From Allopusillimonas soli (GTDB lineage Bacteria; Pseudomonadota; Gammaproteobacteria; Burkholderiales; Burkholderiaceae_B), in assembly GCF_004153445.1 (NCBI RefSeq), contig NZ_SDQC01000001.1:558001-622000 (forward strand): DNA of 64,000 bases, given 5' to 3'. Below, piece after piece: positions 8,409 through 17,645 of this stretch (position 1 is its first letter; the number at the start of each line of letters is the position of its first letter). Both the position numbers and the translations under genes were made by a program. The notes under the pieces were generated by a model that saw nothing but the letters and a program-made list of their open reading frames with translations, ran no database searches and had not been told where the DNA came from.

Positions 8409-10193
8409 TCAATGGTTATTGCGGGCCTCTCCGCGCGTCTCCAGAATATTCAGGTAGAGCGTCGCCGGCTCCAGGCAGGCACCCGTGCCGTGCTGGCCGA
8501 TCATGCTGCGGTAAATCTCTTCCCATGGCGTCTGGTTGATCAGTTCGGGCGGCCGCCATGCAGCGCGCCGCTGTTCGAGCTCCGCCTCGGGAATCAGCAC
8601 ATCGACCCGATGCGCATTCAGGTCGAGGCGAACCTTGTCTCCCGTTTTCAGCAGCGCCAGGCCGCCCCCGATGGCGGCCTCAGGCGATACGTTGAGAATA
8701 GACGGGCTGGCTGACGTACCGCTCTGCCGGCCATCCCCCATGGTGGGCAATGTGTCGATGCCCCGTGCGATCAAGGCGGCCGGCGGCTGCATGTTGACGA
8801 CCTCCGAGCCTCCTGGATACCCTACGGGGCCCACGTTGCGAATAACCAGCAGGGTGTGTTCATCGATCCCGAGCCCGGGATCCTCGATCCTGGCGTGATA
8901 GTCCTCCGGACCCTCGAAGACAACTGTATTCAATTCCGCCACATTCGGATGCCCAGGATCGGACAGAAACCGCTCGCGAAACTTGTCATCGATGACACAG
9001 GTCTTGATGATGGCGCTGTCGAACAGGTTTCCTCCCAGCACCACATAGCCGGCATTGTGCCTGAGCGGGTTTTCATAGCTCCGGATGACCTCGTGGTCGG
9101 GTTCCCGGACCTGGTTCAGGTTCTCAGCCAGCGTCTTCCCCGTGACCGTCATCACATTCGTATCCAGCTTGCCGGCCAACATCAATTCCCGCAGTACGCC
9201 CGGTACGCCGCCGGCACGATGGAACGCCTCGCCAAGATACCGCCCCGCCGGCTGGCAGTCCACCAGCAAAGGAATGTCCGGCCCAAGTCGATGCCAATCG
9301 TTCAACGTATGCTCGACGCCCATGTGGCGTGCAATGGCGATCATATGGATCGGGCAGTTGGAGGAAGCACCAAGCGCCGCCGCCGCAACAACGGCATTCT
9401 CAAAGGCGGCCTTGGTCATGATGTCCGACGGCCGCAGGTTTTCGTGCACCATATCGACAATGCGGCGGCCCGTTTCATACGCCATCCAGCCGCGCTCCCT
9501 GTAAGGCGCGGGAATGGCAGCACATCCCGGCAGCGACATGCCCACGGCTTCGGCCAGCGAGTTCATAGACAACGCCGTACCCATCGTGTTGCAGTGCCCA
9601 ATCGATGGCGCTGAGGCGGCCGCCGCATCCATGAAATCGTCATAATCCATTTCCCCGACCGCCAGGCGGCGACGCGCCTCCCAGATCACGGTACCAGAGC
9701 CCGCCAGTTTGCCGTTCCACCAGCCGTCCAGCATCGGACCGCCCGATAGCACGATCGCGGGGATATTGACCGTTGCCGCGCCCATCAAGCATGCAGGCGT
9801 CGTTTTGTCACATCCGGTCGTCAAGACGACGCCGTCGATCGGATAGCCATGCAACACCTCCACCAGGCCGAGATAGGCCAGATTCCGGTCGATGGCGGCT
9901 GTCGGGCGTTTGCCTGTTTCCTGGATCGGGTGCATGGGAAATTCCAAGGGAATGCCGCCGGCATCTCGAATGCCTTCCCGGACCCGTTTGGCCAGTTCGA
10001 TATGGTGGCGATTGCAGGGGCACAAATCAGAGCCGGTCTGCGCGATACCGATGATGGGCTTCCCTGACTGCAGTTCAGCACGCGTGATGCCGTAGTTCAT
10101 GTACCGCTCGACATACATGGCCGTCATCCCGGGATCAGCCGGATTGTCGAACCAGCGACGGCTGCGCAAGGGGGATTTTTCAGAATCAGACAT
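8409..10193 (-). CDS. IlvD/Edd-family sugar-acid dehydratase (L-arabinonate dehydratase-like)
   Basis: A 594-residue Fe-S dehydratase. The three cysteines expected to hold the cluster are at 60 (SDLCPCNRHH), 128 (TTGCDKTTPA) and 201 (SIGHCNTMG). The N-terminal RRWFDNPADPGMTAMY and PIIGIAQTGSDL segments match the pentonate dehydratase subgroup rather than IlvD proper. These enzymes convert L-arabinonate, D-fuconate or related aldonates to 2-keto-3-deoxy acids in the cytoplasm. GAAGG lies 7 bases before the ATG. It is downstream of a TRAP transporter and a FAH-family gene on the same strand, a coherent sugar-acid pathway. The precise sugar acid is unknown. Confidence 0.87.
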   Translation of the reverse strand: MSDSEKSPLRSRRWFDNPADPGMTAMYVERYMNYGITRAELQSGKPIIGIAQTGSDLCPCNRHHIELAKRVREGIRDAGGIPLEFPMHPIQETGKRPTAAIDRNLAYLGLVEVLHGYPIDGVVLTTGCDKTTPACLMGAATVNIPAIVLSGGPMLDGWWNGKLAGSGTVIWEARRRLAVGEMDYDDFMDAAAASAPSIGHCNTMGTALSMNSLAEAVGMSLPGCAAIPAPYRERGWMAYETGRRIVDMVHENLRPSDIMTKAAFENAVVAAAALGASSNCPIHMIAIARHMGVEHTLNDWHRLGPDIPLLVDCQPAGRYLGEAFHRAGGVPGVLRELMLAGKLDTNVMTVTGKTLAENLNQVREPDHEVIRSYENPLRHNAGYVVLGGNLFDSAIIKTCVIDDKFRERFLSDPGHPNVAELNTVVFEGPEDYHARIEDPGLGIDEHTLLVIRNVGPVGYPGGSEVVNMQPPAALIARGIDTLPTMGDGRQSGTSASPSILNVSPEAAIGGGLALLKTGDKVRLDLNAHRVDVLIPEAELEQRRAAWRPPELINQTPWEEIYRSMIGQHGTGACLEPATLYLNILETRGEARNNH

Positions 10194-10343
10194 AAAACGC
10201 CTTCAAGTACTCTCGACGGCGAAGAGGGAAATCGATCAATCACCTGGCGCCGTCACCCGTGATCGAGCCACCCGCGCCTTGCGGGCGGCCTTCAGGCACG
10301 AAACAGCATGGCTCTCAATGGTGCGCCATGCCGCCGTGAATGC

Positions 10344-11378
10344 TTATTGTGCGGCCTGCGCGGCCTTCATGATGCCGTCCACCGTATCCGGCCCGATTTC
10401 CATGCGCAGCTTGGCCACGATGGGATCCAGCGTCGTCCGTATCTTCTCTTTTTCCTCGGGAGAGAAGCGGGACACCTCTACACCATGATCCTTGATGAAT
10501 TGCAGCGCCTCGCTGTCCGCCTCACGACTGATCTTGCGCTGATAGGTCTGGGCGGTTTTGGCGGCCTGGGAAATAACATCACGCTCATCGGCTGTCAGGC
10601 TGTCCCACCAGCGCTTCGACGCCAGCAGAACAAAGGGTGTATAGACGTGGTTGGAAATCGTCAGGTAGGGCTGGACCTCGTAGAACTTGCTGGTCTTGAT
10701 CGTGCTCAGGGGATTTTCCTGGCCATCGACGGTCTTGGTTTCCAGCGCAGTGAACAACTCAGTGAAAGGCATGGGAATGGCATTGGCTCCCAGCCCGTTG
10801 AACACCGCCAGCGCCACTTCATTTTGCATGACACGCAGCTTGATGCCCTTGATGTCTTCCATCCTGGAAATCGCATGGCGCGAGTTCGTAATGTTGCGGA
10901 AACCGTTTTCCCAGTACAGCAGCCCGATCAGCCCCTTCTCGGGCAGCGTGTCCAGCAGTTTCTGCCCTTCGGGTCCGTCCAGCACCGCATCGGCGACCTT
11001 CTCATTGTCGAACAGGAAGGGCAGATCGAAAACGCCATAACCTTTGACCATGCCAGCCAACGGCGCGGTGGAGACGAAGGTGATCTCCTGCGATCCGCCG
11101 ATCAGCGCATTCTGCATCTGTTCGTCGGAGCCCAGAGAGCCATTGCCATAGGTCTTGACTTTCATTTTGCCATCGCTGAGCTTGCCGACCTCCTTCGCGA
11201 AGAAGCGCACGGCGTGACCGGACGGACTCGAATCCGCCAGGCCATAGCCGAAGCGGATGATATGCGAATTAATATCCTTGGCCATGACGTCGTGAGTGAC
11301 CAGACCCATGGTCATGACCATCGCCATCCCCAACACCGCCGCTTTGAGACTCAGCCTTTTATTCAAATCTACAGACAT
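10344..11378 (-). CDS. TRAP periplasmic receptor (DctP family)
   Basis: A 344-residue solute receptor with a Sec signal (residues ~1-33, ending near DVMA). The core contains the conserved substrate Arg in GIKLRVMQNEVAL and the Asn in VDGQENPLSTI, both typical of DctP/SiaP receptors that clamp a carboxylate. GGAGG 7 bases before ATG supports the start. Its neighbours are dctM upstream and the sugar-acid dehydratase downstream, so an aldonate or uronate ligand is likely, though this is inferred from context only. Confidence 0.9.
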   Translation of the reverse strand: MSVDLNKRLSLKAAVLGMAMVMTMGLVTHDVMAKDINSHIIRFGYGLADSSPSGHAVRFFAKEVGKLSDGKMKVKTYGNGSLGSDEQMQNALIGGSQEITFVSTAPLAGMVKGYGVFDLPFLFDNEKVADAVLDGPEGQKLLDTLPEKGLIGLLYWENGFRNITNSRHAISRMEDIKGIKLRVMQNEVALAVFNGLGANAIPMPFTELFTALETKTVDGQENPLSTIKTSKFYEVQPYLTISNHVYTPFVLLASKRWWDSLTADERDVISQAAKTAQTYQRKISREADSEALQFIKDHGVEVSRFSPEEKEKIRTTLDPIVAKLRMEIGPDTVDGIMKAAQAAQ

Positions 11379-11446
11379 TTGCCATCCTCCAGAAGATCAC
11401 CGGTTTCCAGCCGCGGCCCACGGCCGCGGTCATTGCGTTCCGGTCT

Positions 11447-12727
11447 TTAATAAAACCAGTCCAGGGGGACCAGTACGATTTGCGGAAAAATCACCATTAA
11501 AACGACAAGCAGCGTGTAGGCGATGACATAGGGCATCACCCCTTTGATGACATCCTCCATCCGCACGCGCGCCACGCTGCACACGACGTTCAGCACCGTG
11601 CCCACCGGAGGGGTCAACAGGCCCGCGCAACCAACAATGACGAAGATGACCCCGAAATAAGTCGGATCAATGCCCGCCTTCTCGATGACCGGCATCATCA
11701 CTGGTGCCAGAATGAGGATGGTGGGCGTCAGATCCATGGCTGTGCCGATGAGGGTCAGCAGGATGACGATGCAAAACATCAGCAAGGTGGGCGAATCCGT
11801 GAGCGGGCCCAGCAGATCGATCAGCTGATCGGGCAGATCAGCCAGCGTGATCATGTACGACGCCACAAGCGCCGCCGCCACCAGATACATCACGATACTG
11901 GTCGTCTTAGCCGTATTGACCAGCACCTGGAAGAGTGACTTGAGACCGATCTCCCGATACACGAACACGCTGATCAGCAAGGCATAGGCCGCAGCGACGG
12001 CCCCTGCTTCGGTCGGCGTGAAGATACCGCCACGCAGCCCTCCTATGATGATGACCGGCAGGAACAAAGCCCAAAGCGAATCCCTGAATGCCTTCACCCG
12101 AACGGCGCCACTTTCCTTGGGCGCCATCTTGATGCCGGTCGAGCGACGCGCCGAATAGGCCCAGACCGCCGTCAACGTCAACCCCATCAGCAGGCCGGGA
12201 ACAATACCCGCGATAAACAGTTTGGTGACCGACATATTGGCCGCCACGCCGAAGATGATGAAGGAGATCGAAGGCGGAATGATGGGGGCGATGATCCCTC
12301 CGGCGGCGATCAGGCCGGTGGATTGGCCCATGTCATAACCTTGTTGGCGCAGCATGGGGACCAGCAGTGCGGCCAGCGCAGCCGCATCAGCGACCGCCGA
12401 TCCGGAAAGAGCCGCCAGCAGAATACTGGCCATGATGGCTACATAGCCCACCCCTCCCTTGATATGGCCGACCAGTGTGGTCGCCATGAAGACCATACGT
12501 CTGGACATGCCGCCCGCATTCATGACTTCACCGGCGAGAATGAAGAGCGGGACCGCCATGAGCGAGAAATTGTCGGCCCCCGTGAGCATGTTCTGCACGA
12601 TGATCTGGGGGTCGAAAAAGGACAGATGGAACATCAGCCCGATGGCGCCCAAAATCAACGCAAAGGCGATCGGCATACCGAAAACCATGAAACCGAGCAG
12701 CGTGCCGACGAAAATAAGGACATCCAT
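11447..12727 (-). CDS. TRAP transporter large permease (DctM)
   Basis: A 426-residue membrane protein of ordinary DctM length with about 12 helices. Conserved features include ALSGSAVADAAALAALLVPML and the IAPIIPPSISFIIFG hairpin in the first half, repeated as FGVIFVIVGCAGLLTPPVGTVL in the second half, reflecting the inverted-repeat fold. Its ATG follows the dctQ stop by two bases (TGATCATG), with GGAGGAG upstream. It works with the DctQ and DctP encoded on either side. Confidence 0.93.
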   Translation of the reverse strand: MDVLIFVGTLLGFMVFGMPIAFALILGAIGLMFHLSFFDPQIIVQNMLTGADNFSLMAVPLFILAGEVMNAGGMSRRMVFMATTLVGHIKGGVGYVAIMASILLAALSGSAVADAAALAALLVPMLRQQGYDMGQSTGLIAAGGIIAPIIPPSISFIIFGVAANMSVTKLFIAGIVPGLLMGLTLTAVWAYSARRSTGIKMAPKESGAVRVKAFRDSLWALFLPVIIIGGLRGGIFTPTEAGAVAAAYALLISVFVYREIGLKSLFQVLVNTAKTTSIVMYLVAAALVASYMITLADLPDQLIDLLGPLTDSPTLLMFCIVILLTLIGTAMDLTPTILILAPVMMPVIEKAGIDPTYFGVIFVIVGCAGLLTPPVGTVLNVVCSVARVRMEDVIKGVMPYVIAYTLLVVLMVIFPQIVLVPLDWFY

Positions 12728-12729
12728 GA

Positions 12730-13290
12730 TCAGATCTCCTCCACGCTATCCACCGAGGTACGGAACACCTCGGTATTTTCCGGCGTCGCGGGCGTGCGCA
12801 AGGCCACGAAAAGATCCAGAACCGCCATGATGGCCATGGCCACCGCCGAAAACAGGACGGCGCCGCTGAAGACGGCGATCGGCATACCTGCCACGGGCGT
12901 TACCGTACGCATGCTGATGACAGTCTGTTCCCATCCTCCCGTGATGATCAGCCACAGCACCCAGAGGATGAGCAACTGCCGGACTACATGGGTGAACTTC
13001 TGCATTCTCGGGGAGAAACGCGCAATTCCCATATTGATGGCCAGGTGCTCCCGCGTCCTGAAGGCGAGCACAGCCCCGCCAAACGTCAGCCAGACGAAAG
13101 CCAGGCGCGCGATCTCACTGGAGATATTGATCCCTGAATTGAATACATAGCGCAGCACCACATTGCCAAACACAAGCACCAGCATGACGAAAACACACAG
13201 GGCCAAAGCGGCAGTCAGTACCGCAAACATCAGATCGGAAAGCGCCCGAACCTTCGACGCCGTCGCACTGTCTTTGTCCTCCAATGACAT
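12730..13290 (-). CDS. TRAP transporter small permease (DctQ)
   Basis: A four-helix membrane protein of 186 residues from the ATG at 13290. A longer frame begins at a TTG at 13341 but lacks a ribosome site there. AAGGAG directly abuts the ATG at 13290, a spacing too short to be ideal, so the TTG at 13284 (six bases from AAGGAG) is an alternative start that would remove two residues. The conserved helix-2 to helix-3 region includes LAFVWLTFGGAVLAFRTREHLAI. It is co-transcribed with dctM and dctP of the sugar-acid operon. Confidence 0.85.
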   Translation of the reverse strand: MSLEDKDSATASKVRALSDLMFAVLTAALALCVFVMLVLVFGNVVLRYVFNSGINISSEIARLAFVWLTFGGAVLAFRTREHLAINMGIARFSPRMQKFTHVVRQLLILWVLWLIITGGWEQTVISMRTVTPVAGMPIAVFSGAVLFSAVAMAIMAVLDLFVALRTPATPENTEVFRTSVDSVEEI

Positions 13291-13364
13291 CTCCTTATTT
13301 CTCTTTATATTCGTCGCTCGTGTTGTCGAGCTTTTTGACAATCAGGCGTTCGGGTTCGCCCGGA

Positions 13365-14537
13365 CTAGCCGGACAATAGTCCACGCGCGCCCAGATTCCT
13401 GTACAGCGCCCGCACACCAAACGTCCAGCGGGGGATCTTCGTGGATAGTTGGACCTCATTGACCAACGCGCCCAGCAGTGGCGATGAAATGGTCACGAGG
13501 TCGCCCAGATGATGAGTGAATCCGGCGCCGGAAATCTCGCGATCCTGAACGGGTGAAAACATCGTGCCGAGGAACAGCATGAAGCCGTCCGGATACTGAT
13601 GGTGGTCGCCGCAGGCCTGGTTGATGAGATCCAGAGGATCCCGGCTGATCAGATTCATATGACTGACAGCCTCCAGCCTGAAGCCATCCAATCCCTCGAT
13701 CAATAACGAAACTTCGGCTTGGCGGACGGAATCCAGGGTGTAGCGCTCATCGAACAAGCGGATGAACGGGCCGATGGCGCAGGATCCATTGTTGTCCTTG
13801 GCCCGCCCCAGCAGCAAAGCGCTGCGGCCCTCGATATCACGCAGATTGACGTCATTGCCCAGCGCGGCACCTCGCGCTCTCCCCCGACTGTCCACGGCCA
13901 GCACGATTTCAGGTTCCGGATTGTTCCACCGGGAATCCGGATGCAGGCCGATCCGTTCTCCCAGCCCTACCGATGCCATTGGCGGCGCCTTGGAGAAAAT
14001 CTCCGCGTCCGGGCCGATGGCGACTTCCAGGTACTGCGACCACTCGCCGCGCCGAACCAGCTCTCTTTTCAACTGCCGAGCGCTGTCGGATCCGGGGCGC
14101 ACCGACGACAAATCGGCGCCGATTGATTGCTGCAAGGAATCGCGAATGACTTGGGCCTGCCGGGCATCGCCGCCAGCCCGTTCCTCGATGAGTCGTTCGA
14201 GCAGACTGATGATGAAAGTCACACCCGACGCCTTCACGGCCTGTAAGTCGCATGGCGCGCACAACACGGGGTACATGCTTTCCGGCGTCCGATCGAGGCT
14301 CTTGCGGACCAATTCGGTGACGGGGCCGATAGGATTGCCCGCCACACCGCGTACGAATCCGACGCAGTCATCCTGGTCGAGAAGGTCTGCCATGGTGGGC
14401 GCATAGGCCGAAATATCAAAGACCATGCCCTCCCTGACGACGACCGTGCCGGGGCCGCCATTCGGCCCCGGCAACCATACTCTGCCCACAAGCGTGGCCT
14501 GGTCGACATCGACAGGCACGTGACTGACCGCATTCAT
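13365..14537 (-). CDS. Fumarylacetoacetate hydrolase-family protein
   Basis: A 390-residue enzyme of the FAH superfamily. The C-terminal catalytic half contains WNNPEPEIVLAVDSRG (metal-binding Glu residues) and GNDVNLRDIEGRSALLLGRAKDN, both characteristic. The N-terminal ~130 residues are specific to members found beside sugar-acid genes. These enzymes act on 2-keto-3-deoxy or dioxo acids, either as hydrolases or dehydratases. It is the first gene of the operon (FAH, dctQ, dctM, dctP, dehydratase), so it probably handles the product of the dehydratase. AGGAA precedes the ATG by about 8 bases. Confidence 0.83.
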   Translation of the reverse strand: MNAVSHVPVDVDQATLVGRVWLPGPNGGPGTVVVREGMVFDISAYAPTMADLLDQDDCVGFVRGVAGNPIGPVTELVRKSLDRTPESMYPVLCAPCDLQAVKASGVTFIISLLERLIEERAGGDARQAQVIRDSLQQSIGADLSSVRPGSDSARQLKRELVRRGEWSQYLEVAIGPDAEIFSKAPPMASVGLGERIGLHPDSRWNNPEPEIVLAVDSRGRARGAALGNDVNLRDIEGRSALLLGRAKDNNGSCAIGPFIRLFDERYTLDSVRQAEVSLLIEGLDGFRLEAVSHMNLISRDPLDLINQACGDHHQYPDGFMLFLGTMFSPVQDREISGAGFTHHLGDLVTISSPLLGALVNEVQLSTKIPRWTFGVRALYRNLGARGLLSG

Positions 14538-14699
14538 CTATCTGATTCCTGGTTTTCAGCGCATTGCACACTCCCCATATCCATCAGCCAGAGTGACCGT
14601 GTGGCTGAACCCTTACGGACAGACAAGACACAGGGCGCAAGACAATCCGAAAGGATGGGTGGGGAAACCGGAAGCAGTCTAGTGTCGGCTTTTCAGAAA

Positions 14700-14735
14700 A
14701 ACAATATATTGTTCTTATTTCCAATATATTGGAAA
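14700..14735. promoter_or_regulatory. Tandem palindromic operator upstream of sugar-acid operon
   Basis: Two perfect palindromes, AACAATATATTGTT (14700-14713) and TTTCCAATATATTGGAAA (14718-14735), share the core CAATATATTG and have centres exactly 20 bp apart, two helical turns. This is what a cooperatively bound dimeric regulator would need. It lies ~165 bases upstream of the FAH gene start. The IclR protein at 7409-8170 is the obvious candidate ligand, but that link is inference. Confidence 0.6.
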
Positions 14736-14741
14736 TACTGA

Positions 14742-15053
14742 TGTACATCGGAAGACTTGCGAACTTTCATCGCGGAGCTTCTGATCCCTGCGCCTAACAT
14801 CGACGCCCTGGATGCAATGCTCGACGTCTACGACACGCAGCGCAGTGCCCTGCCGTGGGCATGCGCGGGGCTGGCAGCCCAGGCTTTCCTAAGCTATCGT
14901 CGCAGCGGCGGTACACGCCTTATTCCATTGCCAGATTTCTACATTGGCGCTCACGCGGCGGCTACCAACTTGAGCGTGCTCAGCCGCGACTTGCGTCTCT
15001 ATCGCAAATATTTCCCGCGCTTGCGCTGCACCGGTCCTGACACGCAGACCTGA
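14742..15053 (+). pseudogene. C-terminal remnant of a PIN-domain toxin (VapC-like)
   Basis: This frame is open from just after a TGA at 14739. The C-terminal half strongly resembles a VapC PIN domain: LPWACAGLAAQAFLSYRRSGG, then LPDFYIGAHAA (the late acidic active-site residue) and a RDLRLYRKYFPRL ending. The N-terminal strand with the first catalytic Asp (usually within the first ten residues of a ~135-residue protein) is absent. There is no good ATG; the only in-frame start is a TTG at 14757, and no antitoxin gene precedes it. It appears to be a decayed toxin left at the edge of the accessory region. Confidence 0.65.
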
Positions 15054-15130
15054 TGACTTTCTAAACAATTGGAGCAGCCCACAGCGTCGACGTAGTAGTG
15101 TAGTGTGATCATGATCTTGCCGTGATGGTC

Positions 15131-15742
15131 TTACATCGCTGACGGCGCCTTCTTGAACAGGTCCTGGAAGATCAGCGGCCCCCAGATCTTGTCCCGTGCG
15201 TGCACAAGCGCACCACCCTCGTCGAGCTTCCCAAGATTGATGGGTGAAAAACCGAGCCGCTCGGCCAGGGCCGCCACTGATGCTGCTGCGCTTTCATCGT
15301 CGCTCGTCAGGAACACGACTCTTCTACCGCCCTGTACGGCCGGATCTTGGTCAAGGACGGCAGCAGCCAAATGGTTGAAGCCCTTAACCAATCTTCCCCC
15401 AGTGAAAGCCTGTGCGACGAGCTTGGACGAAGGCCGTCCTCCCAGTTCCTCAGGGGACACGCCGTAGGTATTGGTCACATCAATGATGATCTTTCCCTTC
15501 CAGGTCGGCAGCGCGTTCGCGACATCCCGGTGCGACTCGTAACGGACAGCCAAAAAAACGGTGTCCGCCTTGACCGCTTCCGCCAGTGTTTTAGGAATGA
15601 TGTCGGGTCCGATCGCAGCCGCGGCGGATGCAAAGCTTTCCGGGTCGCGAGTGGTTGCAACGGATACTTCGATGCCGCTTCGGGCAAACGCCTTGGCCAG
15701 AGCCTGGCCGATCTGGCCGAAGCCAATAATTGCATAGCTCAC
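15131..15742 (-). CDS. NADP oxidoreductase, coenzyme F420-dependent-like (NADPH reductase family)
   Basis: A 203-residue Rossmann protein with the dinucleotide motif GFGQIGQALAKAFARSG at residues 7-23, followed by VATTRD that suits NADP(H) binding. The family includes F420-dependent NADP reductases, but F420 is rare in this lineage, so this is probably a generic NADPH-dependent reductase. The start codon is GTG, with AAGGAG five bases upstream. It lies ten bases after the SDR gene, forming a two-gene operon divergent from a LysR regulator. Confidence 0.78.
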   Translation of the reverse strand: MSYAIIGFGQIGQALAKAFARSGIEVSVATTRDPESFASAAAAIGPDIIPKTLAEAVKADTVFLAVRYESHRDVANALPTWKGKIIIDVTNTYGVSPEELGGRPSSKLVAQAFTGGRLVKGFNHLAAAVLDQDPAVQGGRRVVFLTSDDESAAASVAALAERLGFSPINLGKLDEGGALVHARDKIWGPLIFQDLFKKAPSAM

Positions 15743-15751
15743 ATATTCTCC

Positions 15752-16486
15752 TTAGATTTGTGCCAGGCCGCCGTCGACGGCGACCTCACTGGCGGTCATA
15801 AAGCTGCTGTCCTGTGACGCGAGAAAGGCAGCCGCCGCCCCGAGCTCCGCCGGTTCGGCCATACGCTGAAGCGGATTCATCGAGGCGAAGACCTTCATGC
15901 CTTCTTCGCCTACCGCTTCTTTCGCGAGCTCGGTCGCCGTCGGTCCGGGCGACAGCACATTTACCCGGATACCAGTGCCCTTCAGGTCCTGTGCCCAAGC
16001 CCGTGCGAGGTTGCGTACTGCCGCCTTGCTCGCGCTGTAGGTGCTGAATGCCGGGGCGCCCGTCGTACCGGCGCTTGACCCGGTCAAGATGATCGAGCCG
16101 CCCTGGCCCATCAACGGCAGCGCCTTCTGGACCGTGAAAATCGAACCCTTCACATTGGTGTCGAAGGTTTCATCAACCTGCTCGCCTGTGATCTTGCCGA
16201 GCGGAAGCAGGCTTCCCGTCCCGGCATTGGCGAAGACGATGTCGAGCGTTCCGCGCTCGGCCTTCACCGCCGCATATAAGCGGTCGAGGTCGTCCGGATC
16301 GGAGACCGAGCCCTTCACCGCGCGTGCATTGGGCCCGAGGTCGGCCAAGGCGGCGTCGAGCGCTTCCTGCCGGCGGCCAAAGATGAAGACGAAGGCGCCC
16401 TCGTCAATAAAGCGCTTTGCCGCGGCATGGCCGATGCCGGTGGCGCCACCGGTGATCACAGCGGTCTTTCCATTCAGTCTGTTCAT
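15752..16486 (-). CDS. Short-chain dehydrogenase/reductase (SDR)
   Basis: A 244-residue classical SDR. The cofactor motif TGGATGIGHAAAK lies near residues 12-24, the NAG motif (FANAGTG) near 85, and the catalytic Ser and YSASK follow at ~135-155. The open frame extends upstream to 16522, but MNRLNGKTAVITGG is the usual N-terminus. It is paired with the NADPH reductase gene and likely controlled by the divergent LysR protein. Substrate not predictable. Confidence 0.85.
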   Translation of the reverse strand: MNRLNGKTAVITGGATGIGHAAAKRFIDEGAFVFIFGRRQEALDAALADLGPNARAVKGSVSDPDDLDRLYAAVKAERGTLDIVFANAGTGSLLPLGKITGEQVDETFDTNVKGSIFTVQKALPLMGQGGSIILTGSSAGTTGAPAFSTYSASKAAVRNLARAWAQDLKGTGIRVNVLSPGPTATELAKEAVGEEGMKVFASMNPLQRMAEPAELGAAAAFLASQDSSFMTASEVAVDGGLAQI

Positions 16487-16570
16487 GATGTATTGCCGAA
16501 TTGGCGTCCTTTGTTGAAACAAGAAAGCAGTCTAGACCCCTTGACTAATCAATACAATTGACGAAAAATT

Positions 16571-16594
16571 TCTAAATTCAATCTAATTTTTAGA
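16571..16594. promoter_or_regulatory. Candidate LysR binding site in divergent promoter
   Basis: Inverted repeat TCTAAA (16571-16576) and TTTAGA (16589-16594) lies immediately before the LysR start and 85 bases from the SDR start. The region is strongly AT-rich compared with flanking genes. A dyad of this size and place suits LysR autoregulation. Confidence 0.4.
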
Positions 16595-16599
16595 TCTAT

Positions 16600-17520
16600 A
16601 TGCTAGACAATGTCACCATCAACCAACTGCGTGCGTTCGTTGCAGTATGCGATCAGGGGAGCTTTTCAGGTGCGGCGCGGAAACTCAGCCGCGCGCAGTC
16701 AGCCATCAGCCATGCGATCAAGGCGCTAGAAAGCGCATTTGATGTCGAGTTGTTCGAGCGAAATACACGGAAGGCGCAGCTTACTGCGGCAGGGCACAGC
16801 CTTTTGCCGGACGCGCGGGCGGTGATCTCGCGCACGGAGGAGATGAAGAACCGTGCCAGCTCGATCGCCAAAGCCGGAGCGCCACAGGTTTCAGTCGCGA
16901 TCGATGCCTACTTTCCTCGCGCCCATCTGATCGACTGCTTGTGGACACTGCAAGCGGAGTTCAGCACCGCAGCGATCAACCTGCGAATCACGACCATGCA
17001 AGGCGGCGAGAACCTGGTGCTCGAAAGAGTGTGCGCCCTGGCCGTCACGATCGAGAACGTGCCGGAGGTGAATCCGGATGCCATAGAACGCCACTGGCTT
17101 TGCGAGGCGGAGATGGTGACGGTATGCGCACCATCCCATCCACTGGCTTCGACACCAAAACCCATCCCGATGGACGAGTTTGGTAGACATGTTCAGATCG
17201 TCGTCACGGACAACCAGCCGGGAGCGGAAAAGACCCAACAGGGCGTCGCTGGCAAGCGCCAGTGGCTGGTCAATGATCTAGGCGCCAAGCGTGACCTTCT
17301 CAAGGCCAGTCTCGGCTGGGGGCACTTGCCACGGCACCTCGTTGACAAGGACCTGGTGAGCGGACAGCTCGTCGAGCTTGAACGTCGCGCCTGGCACATC
17401 GGTTCGCTCACGTTCATGATCTCGCAACGGCGAGGATATGACCTCTCTCCATATGAGTCGCGGATGGTCGAGCTCCTTGGCGCACCGCATACTGCTCGCG
17501 GGCGAACGCCCGCAAAGTAG
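16600..17520 (+). CDS. LysR-family transcriptional regulator
   Basis: A 306-residue LysR protein. The N-terminal winged HTH (residues 1-60) reads TINQLRAFVAVCDQGSFSGAARKLSRAQSAISHAIKALE, and the remaining ~220 residues are the type 2 periplasmic-binding-like effector domain. Divergent position to the SDR-NADPH reductase operon implies it controls that pair. A weak hairpin at 17556-17575 follows the gene. Confidence 0.92.
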   Translation: MLDNVTINQLRAFVAVCDQGSFSGAARKLSRAQSAISHAIKALESAFDVELFERNTRKAQLTAAGHSLLPDARAVISRTEEMKNRASSIAKAGAPQVSVAIDAYFPRAHLIDCLWTLQAEFSTAAINLRITTMQGGENLVLERVCALAVTIENVPEVNPDAIERHWLCEAEMVTVCAPSHPLASTPKPIPMDEFGRHVQIVVTDNQPGAEKTQQGVAGKRQWLVNDLGAKRDLLKASLGWGHLPRHLVDKDLVSGQLVELERRAWHIGSLTFMISQRRGYDLSPYESRMVELLGAPHTARGRTPAK

Positions 17521-17602
17521 ATCGACGACAGTCTGCTTTCGAGGATGAGCAATGACCGCTTAGGGTCTGAAGCGGCCATCAACACAAAATTCTTATTTCA
17601 CT

Positions 17603-17640
17603 CTATTATGGACAAATTATATCTATATAGACCATAATAG
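17603..17640. promoter_or_regulatory. HipB operator (autoregulatory dyad)
   Basis: Perfect 9-base arms CTATTATGG (17603-17611) and CCATAATAG (17632-17640) flank an AT-rich 20-base core containing a -10-like TATATAG. The right arm ends five bases before the hipB ATG. Antitoxins of HipB type bind such dyads over their own promoter, so this is very likely the autoregulation site. Confidence 0.7.
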
Positions 17641-17645
17641 CGAAC

